Origin: Streptomyces chattanoogensis
Lineage (GTDB): Bacteria; Actinomycetota; Actinomycetes; Streptomycetales; Streptomycetaceae
Length of the DNA stretch: 51,329 nt
Direction: 5' to 3'
Assembly (NCBI RefSeq): GCF_001294335.1
Contig: NZ_LGKG01000160.1
Span: 1-51,329, forward strand
The position numbers and the translations under genes are program-made. The notes under the pieces were generated by a model that did not search any database, was not told the origin of the DNA, and worked only from the letters and a program-made list of their open reading frames with translations. The first letter of the stretch is position 1. The number at the start of each line of letters is the position of its first letter. Below, piece by piece: positions 1 through 7,300 of the stretch.

Positions 1-6
1 CGATCT

Positions 7-96
7 TCACACCAGACAGGTGCCGACAGCCAGCACGAGCACGACATCACCCGCCCACGCCACCCCCGCGACCAGCATGTTCAGGATGAACACAAC
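7..96 (-). pseudogene. Orphan hydrophobic C-terminal fragment
   Basis: In a minus-strand frame different from the SARP frame, 29 strongly hydrophobic codons (VVFILNMLVAGVAWAG at the start) run to a TGA at 7-9, directly after the point where SARP homology stops. It looks like the last transmembrane helix of an unrelated membrane protein joined to the broken regulator. A stop codon lies just upstream (97-99), so it is not translated as part of a longer protein. The identity of the parent gene is unknown, and a chance hydrophobic frame is possible. Confidence 0.3.
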
Positions 97-1678
97 TCAA
101 TGACCACTCCGGGTGCGCCATCAGCCGGGCCGCGGCGATCCGCAGCGCCAGCGGCAGCCGGTCGCAGCGCTCGACGAGCTCCCGGGCTGCCCCTGAGTCC
201 GCCTCGACACGCTGCCGCCCCAGTGCGTTGCCCAGCAACTGCAGAGCTTCCTCCGAGGTGAGAGGCCCCACCCTCACCAGTGCGGCGCCGTCCCGCACCA
301 CCAGTCCGCTCAGCCGCCGTCGGCTGGTCACCACCGCCAGACAGCCCGGCGTCACGGGCAGGAGGGGGCGCACCTGGTCGGGGGTGCCGGCGTTGTCCAG
401 CAGAACGAGCAGCCGCCGGCCGGCGAGCAGGGAACGGTAGAGCGCGGCCGCCTCCGTCACCGACTCGGGGATCTCCGCTTCCGGGACGTCCAGGGCCCGC
501 AGAAACGCCGTCAGTACGGTGCCGGGCCGCATCGGGGGCCGCTCGAACCCGCGCAGGTCCGCGAAGAGCTGTCCGTCGGGGAACTCTGCCTTGCGGCGGT
601 GCGCCCACTGCACCGCGAGGGTGGTCTTGCCGGTCCCGCCCGCGCCGGCGAGCACCACGCACGCCGGCTGCGGCACCCGCTCGAGATGCTGGTCCAGCAG
701 CGTAAGTTCCCGGTCGCGGCCGCAGAAGTCCACTACCACAGGGGGAAGTTGGGCGATTCTGGGTGGGGGACCCAGCCGCTGGGAGCGTCCGTATGGAGCG
801 ACGTACGGAGCAATGTACGGTCCGGCACCCGGCCCCGGGGGCGTCGGCTCCCCATGGGGCCGTGGGGCCGGCGGTCCCGCATACGCCGGTGCGGCCGGTG
901 CCGGCCGCCGCGCCGCGGACTTCGGGCGGCCGGAGGCGGTCGGCGCGGGGCTGTGGCTGCCGCCGAGGACCGCCAGGTAGGCCTCGCTGAGTGCCGGGCC
1001 GGGGTCGATGCCCAGCTGGTCCTTCAGGTGGCGGCGGACCCGGTGGTAGTGGTCAAGGGCCTCGGCCTGCCGACCGCTCGCCTGCAGGGCCCGCATCAGC
1101 AGCGCGGCAAGCTCCTCGTGCAGCGGATGCTCCACGATCCACCCGGTCAACTCCGTGACCACGTCTCCGTACCGGCCGAGCAGCATCAGCCGTCTGCCGA
1201 GCTCCTGCAGCGCGGCCAGCCGCCCCTGCGACAGGCCGAGGCCCAACGTCCGGCGCACCCGCTCACCGGGCACATCCGCAAGCGCCTCGCCCCGCCACAG
1301 CCCCAGGGCCTGACGCAGCATCGCAACGGCCGCCCAGGGCTCGGCGTCCCGGGCTCCTACGACCAGGCTCCGGAAGCGGTGCACGTCCACCGAGCCAGGA
1401 TCGGCGAGCAGTACGTACCCCTGCCCCCGAGTGGCCAGTTCGGCCTGGCCCGCCAACAGCTGCCGCAGCCGGTGTACATGGTTGTGGACCACGCCCCGTG
1501 CCCGGGCCGGCGGATCCCCGTCCCACGCCAGGTCGATCAGCCGGTTCATCGGGACGGCCTGGTTGACCTCGCTGATCAACACCGCGGCCACGGTACGTAT
1601 GCGGCCCACCCCCAGAGCCAGTGGCAGGCCCTGGTCAGTCTCGATCGCCACCGGCCCTAGGAGCCGCAACTGAACCAT
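47..1678 (-). CDS. SARP-family (AfsR-like) regulator, C-terminally truncated
   Basis: This is a pathway-specific activator type of Streptomyces. Residues about 1-95 form the OmpR-like winged helix and about 100-240 the bacterial transcriptional activation domain. A Pro/Gly-rich linker (about 245-310) leads into an NB-ARC ATPase domain that begins near VDFCGRDREL and has the Walker A motif GAGGTGKTTLA and a Walker B-like LLVLLDN. The ATG at 1678 has GAGAGGG a few bases upstream. Family members usually continue through the rest of NB-ARC and often a TPR region. Here homology stops after RLMAHPEWSL, and 16 unrelated residues lead to the stop. The DNA-binding half is intact, so it may act like a short SARP without nucleotide-gated control. 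It lies divergent from the secreted-protein gene and 2.6 kb from the PKS genes, which it may regulate (inference). Confidence 0.85.
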   Translation of the reverse strand: MVQLRLLGPVAIETDQGLPLALGVGRIRTVAAVLISEVNQAVPMNRLIDLAWDGDPPARARGVVHNHVHRLRQLLAGQAELATRGQGYVLLADPGSVDVHRFRSLVVGARDAEPWAAVAMLRQALGLWRGEALADVPGERVRRTLGLGLSQGRLAALQELGRRLMLLGRYGDVVTELTGWIVEHPLHEELAALLMRALQASGRQAEALDHYHRVRRHLKDQLGIDPGPALSEAYLAVLGGSHSPAPTASGRPKSAARRPAPAAPAYAGPPAPRPHGEPTPPGPGAGPYIAPYVAPYGRSQRLGPPPRIAQLPPVVVDFCGRDRELTLLDQHLERVPQPACVVLAGAGGTGKTTLAVQWAHRRKAEFPDGQLFADLRGFERPPMRPGTVLTAFLRALDVPEAEIPESVTEAAALYRSLLAGRRLLVLLDNAGTPDQVRPLLPVTPGCLAVVTSRRRLSGLVVRDGAALVRVGPLTSEEALQLLGNALGRQRVEADSGAARELVERCDRLPLALRIAAARLMAHPEWSLSCVHPEHAGRGGGVGG

Positions 1679-2005
1679 CGTGCCCTCTCGTGCATACCGC
1701 CGAACGGGGCGCGCTGTGAACGCCCTTGCCCAATAAAGACCATAAATCCAGACCGGAGGGTGACAGCCCCCGCTGTCGTATCGCTATGCGGACACGTCCG
1801 GTGTGTTCGCACGCAGCCGGAACGGGGCGGACGGGGGCAATGGCGGCCCAGCGGTCGGCAATGGGCCGCATGAGCGCGATGTGAGCCATTCATGAGCGGC
1901 ACGGCCGAGTCTGGTGTCCGTGCCGGAGCTGCGGCTCTTCCGCAGCTCCGGGCCGCTCTCCGTTCCTGCGGAGAGGACGAAGCCCCCCATTGATCGAGGA
2001 GAAGC
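1679..2005. other. Divergent intergenic region
   Basis: It separates the SARP gene (minus) from the secreted-protein gene (plus). No gene is supported here. It should hold both promoters; the AT-rich patch around 1730-1752 is the best candidate promoter zone. The right third carries two strong hairpins annotated separately. Confidence 0.5.
1923..1975 (+). promoter_or_regulatory. Two tandem hairpins in the leader of the secreted-protein gene
   Basis: A perfect 12-bp inverted repeat (CCGGAGCTGCGG, 5-nt loop CTCTT) lies at 1923-1951. A second, 7-bp one (CTCTCCG, 6-nt loop) follows at 1956-1975. They end 30 nt before the ATG at 2006. In a transcript they would form two adjacent stable stems just ahead of the ribosome-binding site, suggesting an attenuator or an mRNA-stability element. 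The function is inferred. Confidence 0.5.
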
Positions 2006-2515
2006 ATGTCCACTTCGGGTGTCCTGAGGAAGAGTGTGGTAGCGGTGGCCCTGGGTGCCGCGCTCACCGTTGCGGGTGCCGCCTTCCCGGCAACCGCGAT
2101 GGCCGCTCCCGCAGCTGCCACGGCGGCGGCGGGCGATTCGCCGGTCGACGTCGGTGCCAACGCCAACCTGAACTTCAACGTCGACGTGCTCGGCATCGCC
2201 AACAAGATAGAGGCGTCGATCAAGACGGCCCAGAACCGCGAAGGCTTCGTCAAGAACCTGGAGGAATCCGCGTTCTACGCCGCCGGCGGCCAGTACAACG
2301 TCATGGTCATGAACCTCAGCCAGGGTTACGAGGACCACTTCAACGGTGTGAAGGCCTACGGCTCCGCCACCTACGACGGCGTCATCTACGGGATCTGGGT
2401 CTTCGAGGACGGCGAGTTCACGAACCTCGGTGACGGCGGATACATCAACTGGGCCTTCCGCGGCTGGTTCGACCGCCCGAACAACGGCGGCTACGTGAAG
2501 TTCTCCCGCCCGTGA
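2006..2515 (+). CDS. Small secreted 'stress protein'-like protein
   Basis: 169 residues. The signal peptide is clear: VLRKS, then an alanine/valine-rich core, with cleavage probable after ATAMAAP or the following Ala-rich run. The mature part has no cysteine and is rich in aromatic and glycine residues near its end (YINWAFRGWF). It resembles a family of small secreted streptomycete proteins often labelled 'stress protein', whose biochemical role is not known to me. The ATG is preceded by AGGAG at a good distance. The gene is monocistronic, with a hairpin leader before it and a terminator-like repeat after it. Confidence 0.75.
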   Translation: MSTSGVLRKSVVAVALGAALTVAGAAFPATAMAAPAAATAAAGDSPVDVGANANLNFNVDVLGIANKIEASIKTAQNREGFVKNLEESAFYAAGGQYNVMVMNLSQGYEDHFNGVKAYGSATYDGVIYGIWVFEDGEFTNLGDGGYINWAFRGWFDRPNNGGYVKFSRP

Positions 2516-2549
2516 CCCCTCAGCGGCCCCACTGACCGGCCACAGACGG

Positions 2550-2590
2550 CCGGGGACGGCCCCGCGGTACCCCTGGCGGACCGTCCCCGG
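2550..2590 (+). terminator. Inverted repeat after the secreted-protein gene
   Basis: Ten-base perfect arms (CCGGGGACGG and CCGTCCCCGG) are separated by 21 nt. The repeat starts 35 nt after the stop codon and has no T tract, as is common for Streptomyces terminators. Confidence 0.5.
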
Positions 2591-2784
2591 TCCGGGGCGC
2601 CCTCGATCACTCCCCCCGGAGGGCGCCCCACCACGGCCACCTTCTGTCGCCTTCTGTCACCTTCTGTGGTGCGTTTTTGGTCGCGGCGGGGCGCCGACGT
2701 CCAGCAGGGCGCCGACGTCGGCCGGGGCGACGCGCCGGTCATGCGGGGACGGAGGGCGGAGAGGGCGGGTGGCGCGACAGCTGA

Positions 2785-2798
2785 GTGACGCAGCTCAC
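2785..2798 (+). promoter_or_regulatory. Crp-like palindrome upstream of the esterase gene
   Basis: GTGACGCAGCTCAC has GTGA/TCAC arms around 6 bp. It matches the site at 3873-3886 at 12 of 14 positions. It ends 17 bp before the esterase start, so a bound protein would overlap the transcript start or ribosome-binding site. Confidence 0.4.
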
Positions 2799-2815
2799 CA
2801 GGAAACGGTGACAGG

Positions 2816-3787
2816 GTGTTGTCGCCGACAGCTGCGACCGTCGACGGCATGACGATCACCGATGAGGACTGCCTCGCCGAGACCCTGGCATTCAACGAGC
2901 ACTTCGAAGCTACTGCCGCAAGCCGTCCAACCCGCGAGCAGGCGCCGGACGCCACCGCGCTGGCGCGTCTGCGGCGCAACCGCCTCGGTGGCCACACGCC
3001 ACCAGTGAGACTGGCGCACGGCCAAGACCGCGTCGTTGCAGGTGGAGTGAGAGTCCGGGCGTTCGTGCCAGACCACGTCGACGGCGTGTACCTGCACATA
3101 CACGGGGGTGGCTGGGCGTTCGGTTCTGCGGGCGGGCAGGACGAGAAGCTGTGGCAGCTTGCCGTGCAGGCACGGCTGGCCGTCGTGAGCGTGGACTACC
3201 GCCTGGCGCCGGAGCATCCGTTCCCCGCCGGGCCCGACGACTGCGAAGCAGCCGCCCGGTGGCTGGTGGACCATGCCGCAGCCGAGTTCGGCACCCAACG
3301 GCTGCTGATCGGCGGCGAATCAGCCGGCGCCCACCTGAGTGTCGTGACGCTGCTGCGCCTTCGCGACCGGCACGGCATCACCGGCGCCTTCCGGGCGGCT
3401 CACCTGCTCTTCGGCCCGTACGACCTGTCGATGACACCGAGCCAGCGGTCGTTCGGCTCCAAGCGTCTGCTGAGTAATACCGACTCGCTGCGGGGCAGCT
3501 ACGAGCTGTTCACACCCGGGATGGGGGCGGAGCAGCGCCGTGACCCGCAGGTCTCGCCGCTCTTCGCGGAGTTGGCCGGCATGCCGCCCGCCCGGATCGT
3601 CGTCGGTACCGAGGATCCGCTGCTGGACGACTCACTGTTTCTGGCCCAACGGTGGCAGGCGGCGGGTGCGCCCGTGCAGCTCGGCGTCGTCGCCGGCGCG
3701 ATGCACGGCTTCACCCTGTTCCCGCTGACCGTCACCGAGCGGGAACTGCGGCGTGAGCGGGAGTTCCTGGCCACCGTGGGGCGGTAG
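2816..3787 (+). CDS. HSL-type alpha/beta hydrolase (esterase/lipase)
   Basis: This cytoplasmic carboxylester hydrolase of the hormone-sensitive-lipase (alpha/beta hydrolase fold-3) family has 323 residues, normal for the family. The oxyanion motif HGGGW follows YLHI, the nucleophile elbow is GESAG, the acid is in GTEDPLLDD and the histidine in GAMHGFTLF, so the catalytic triad is complete. The GTG at 2816 has AGGAAA upstream. The ATG at 2849 (MTITDED) is an alternative start. There is no signal peptide. It lies between two Crp-like palindromes and upstream of the PKS genes. It might trim or release an ester in that pathway, but this is positional inference only. Confidence 0.85.
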   Translation: MLSPTAATVDGMTITDEDCLAETLAFNEHFEATAASRPTREQAPDATALARLRRNRLGGHTPPVRLAHGQDRVVAGGVRVRAFVPDHVDGVYLHIHGGGWAFGSAGGQDEKLWQLAVQARLAVVSVDYRLAPEHPFPAGPDDCEAAARWLVDHAAAEFGTQRLLIGGESAGAHLSVVTLLRLRDRHGITGAFRAAHLLFGPYDLSMTPSQRSFGSKRLLSNTDSLRGSYELFTPGMGAEQRRDPQVSPLFAELAGMPPARIVVGTEDPLLDDSLFLAQRWQAAGAPVQLGVVAGAMHGFTLFPLTVTERELRREREFLATVGR

Positions 3788-3872
3788 CGTCGGTCTCGGG
3801 AACCGCACTGCTGCCTCCTTCCGGAAGACGGCTGCGGCTGATGTGCCGGGCGGCACGCCACGCCGGTCATAT

Positions 3873-3886
3873 GTGACGTAGGTCAC
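3873..3886 (+). promoter_or_regulatory. Crp-like palindrome upstream of the PKS cluster
   Basis: GTGACGTAGGTCAC is a perfect 5-bp inverted repeat with a 4-bp centre. It fits the GTG-N6-GNCAC consensus reported for Streptomyces Crp and the general CRP form TGTGA-N6-TCAC. It is 230 bp before the small ORF and 430 bp before the first PKS gene. Confidence 0.45.
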
Positions 3887-4060
3887 CACCGCTGGGTGGC
3901 GGGCGGTGTTCCGACGGCCTGTGCGGAGACGTCCGCGCAGGCCGCGGGTTCGGCCGGGGTGGCTCGAGGCGCTTGTCGCCGCGGAAGGCCGGCGCAACTC
4001 CATCTCGGTGACTGAAGGGATTCATGCCGACATCACCCCCCGCCGCCAAGTCGCTGATAA

Positions 4061-4077
4061 CGTCAACCACGTTGACG
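4061..4077 (+). promoter_or_regulatory. 17-bp palindrome, candidate operator for the PKS operon
   Basis: CGTCAACCACGTTGACG is a perfect inverted repeat with 7-bp arms and a 3-bp centre. Its right arm contains TTGACG, a possible -35 hexamer. It lies 27 bp before the small ORF that is coupled to the PKS genes. The length and symmetry suit a TetR or MarR dimer. No sequence evidence shows which regulator binds it. Confidence 0.45.
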
Positions 4078-4104
4078 ATCATCGGGGGATAGGAAGTCTT
4101 CAAC

Positions 4105-4317
4105 ATGCCTGATGGGCTTCTGCATCAGTGCGCGATCGACTCGCTGTCGGACGGCGTTCCTTCTTGTGCCGAGGTGGCCCGGTCCACCTGCGACCTGCCG
4201 TCGGGGGCGAGTGCACCGGCCCGTGACCCGGTGCGCACCTCTCGCGGCCCCTCCGACGCGCACCTGCGCCGCACACAGGGGGCGGCGGTCGAGGCCGGCG
4301 TGGGGCGGTCCGCATGA
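4105..4317 (+). CDS. Small hypothetical ORF coupled to the first PKS gene
   Basis: 70 codons beginning at ATG, preceded by AGGAAG at 8-9 nt spacing, with the high G/C third positions expected of a real gene. Its TGA overlaps the PKS start codon in the classic ATGA arrangement, so it could be translated with the PKS operon. The protein has three cysteines, no signal peptide and no family that I recognise. It may be a genuine small protein, or a leader ORF whose translation feeds ribosomes to the PKS start. Confidence 0.4.
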   Translation: MPDGLLHQCAIDSLSDGVPSCAEVARSTCDLPSGASAPARDPVRTSRGPSDAHLRRTQGAAVEAGVGRSA

Positions 4318-7300
4318 CAGGCCGCCCAGGGGATGGCACCCGAACGGCGTGGGCGGTCGCGGATGTTGCGGACTGGATCGTTGCGCATCTCTGCGAGGAG
4401 CTGGACTTATCGGCGGCGGAGGTGGACCGGGACGCGACCTTTTCCTCGCTCGGTCTCAGTTCCCAGGCCGCTGCGGTCATGGTTGGCCGCCTGGGGACGC
4501 ATCTCGACCGCGATCTCCCGGTGGCCGTGCTGTGGGCATTCCCCACGGTGAACGGGCTTGCCGCCGCGGCGGTGTCTGCGGACCACGACACCGTTGTGCC
4601 AGGTGGACGGCGCCCCGTCGGTGCGGCGCTGGGTGAGCCGTTGGCCATCGTGTCCATGGCGGCGCGGCTTCCGGGCGCCGACTGTGTCGCACAGCTGTGG
4701 GAGCTGGTCCTCGCCGGTGAGGAGGCGATCGGCCCGCCCCCGCCGGGACGGTACGCAGACAATCGGGGCATGATGCCCGACGCGGGCTATCTGCGGCAGG
4801 GGCTGGAGGAGTTCGATCACCGCTTCTTCCACCTCACCCCGCGCGAGACGGCAGCGCTCGACCCGGTGCAGCGGCTCTTCCTGGAGGTGTGCTGGGAGGC
4901 GATCGAGGCGTCGTCGCTGCCGCGTACGGGGCTGCAGGGCAGCGCGACCGGTGTCTACGTCGGCAGCATCTGGAACGAGCGCGGTGCGGCATCGCGACCG
5001 GGGCAGTACACGATGCACACGGCGACCGGTTCGAGTCTGTCGATGGTCGCGAACCGGATCTCCTATCTCTACGACCTGCACGGGCCGTCGGTCACGCTGG
5101 ACTCAGCCTGCTCGTCATCCCTGGTGGCCGTGCACATGGCCGCCCAGGCACTGCGTCTCGGCGAGATCGACGCTGCCGTCGTGGGCGGCGTCAACCTCCT
5201 GCAGTCGGCGGAGACCATGGCCGACCTCACGGCCTTCGGCGGGCTCGCACCCGATGGGCGCAGCAAGGCGTTCGCGGCCCAGGCCGACGGCTTCGGCCGC
5301 GGCGAGGGTGCCGTCGCCCTGGTCCTCAAACGGCTCGCCGATGCCGAGCGGGACGGTGACCACATCTGGTGCCTGCTCCACGGGACCGCGGTCAACAACG
5401 ACGGGCACACCAACGGGCTGACCGCTCCCAGCCCCAGCGCGCAGCAGGCCGTCATACGGAACGCGCACGCGCGCGGCGGAACCGATCCCGCGCGGGTACG
5501 GTTCGTCGAGACGCACGGCACCGGGACGCCCTTGGGCGACCCGATCGAGGCGACAGCCCTGGCCGGTGCGCTCCGGGGCGCCGCGACGCCGGTCCAGCTC
5601 GGCACGCTCAAGGCCAACATCGGTCATCTCGAAGGCGCCGCGGGTGTGGCGGGGCTCGTCAAGGCGGCCCTGGTCATGCACCACGGCATCGTCCCGCCGT
5701 GCGTCCTGTCCGGCGAGACCAACCCACACATCGACCTGGATGCACTGAACCTCGCCCTCGCCTCCGCACCCGTCGAGCTGCCGTGTGACGAGCCATTCCT
5801 CGGCGGAGTGAGCAGCTTCGGCTGGGGTGGCACCAATGCGCATGTGGTCGTCGGGCCGTATGCCGCGGAGCGTGCTGCCGCGGAGACGGTCACCGGTGAG
5901 GGCGATGCCGACCGTGGCCCGAACTCCGTCCGTTCCGCGTTCGTCTTCTCGCCCTTCGGCGGCCAGTGGACCGGCATGGGCCGCGACCTGCTGCGGTCCG
6001 ACCCGGAGTTCCGCGCCGCGGTCACCGCATGCGACCGCGGCTCGGCGCCGGTGCTCGGCCTCTCGGTCCTGGAGCTGATCGCCTCCGGCGCCGACCTCGA
6101 ACCGTATGGCGTTGCCGTGGCCCAGTCGGCGGTCTACGCGATCCAGGTCGGCCTGGCCCGGAGCCTGGCGGACCGCGGCGTACGGCCCGCAGTGGTCGTC
6201 GGGCACTCGCTCGGCGAGATCGCCGGGGCCGTCGCGGCCGATGCGCTCACCGCGTACGAGGGCGGCCGGATCGTGGCCCACTACGCGGCGGCGCAGCAGC
6301 GGCTGACCGGCCATGGCGGCGGCATGGCCGTCGTAGCGCTCCCGGCCGACGAGCTCGTGCCGTACCTCGAAACGCGGCCCGAAGTAGTCGTGGCCGGTAT
6401 CAGTTCGGTGAGATCGACCAACCTGTCCGGCCCTGCCCACGAGCTGGATGAGCTCCTCTCGGTCCTGACCGGGGAGGGCCACAAGGCCAGTCGGATCAAT
6501 GTCGGTCTGGCCGCGCACAGTCCGGCCATCGACGACATACACGATGAACTGGTCGCGGCGCTCGGGGAGATCGACCAGTATCCGCCCGCACTCCCGATGG
6601 TCTCGGCCCTCGACGGCCGGGTGATGGCCGACGGCGCTTTCACCGCCGCTTACTTCGCGACGGCCCTGCGCGAGCCGGTCGACTTCGCCGCCGCCCTGGC
6701 GCATCCGTCGATGAGCGCCCTGGATGCGGTGGTCGAGATCAACGCCCACCCCATCCTGGGCAGCGCGCTGTACGACGGGTACGGCGACCGCGTACGCATC
6801 CTGGCGGCATACTCCCGGTCCGGCGGACGTCTCTCCGAGGTCGCCGCCGTATGCGGGACGGACGCGCCACCGGCCAGGGAAACGCTGCTGACGCTGAGTG
6901 GCCACACTTCGGCAGCGCTGGCCCAGCGCTGCCGTGAGGTGGCGGAGTGGTGGCCCGAGGACCGGCCGCCCGCTGTCCTCGCCCCTGCGCTGGCGGGGCT
7001 GGCCACACTTCCGCACAAGGTGAGCGTCGTCGCAGCCGATCGGCAGGAGGCGGTGGAGCGGTTACGCGAACGCGCGGACGGTGGCGCCGCCGGTGCCGCG
7101 CCCGCAGTCGGCCCGGGCGGCCGTACGGTGTTCGTCTTCCCCGGCCAGGGCGGGCAGTGGCAGGGCATGGGCCGGGACCTGTACGGCCGCGAGCCCGTGT
7201 TCGCTCGGCACCTGCGCCGCTGTGACCTGGCGTTCCGTCAGGCATGCGGTATGCAGATCCTGCCCCTGCTGCTGGAGGCCGGCGACGACGATACGTTCAC

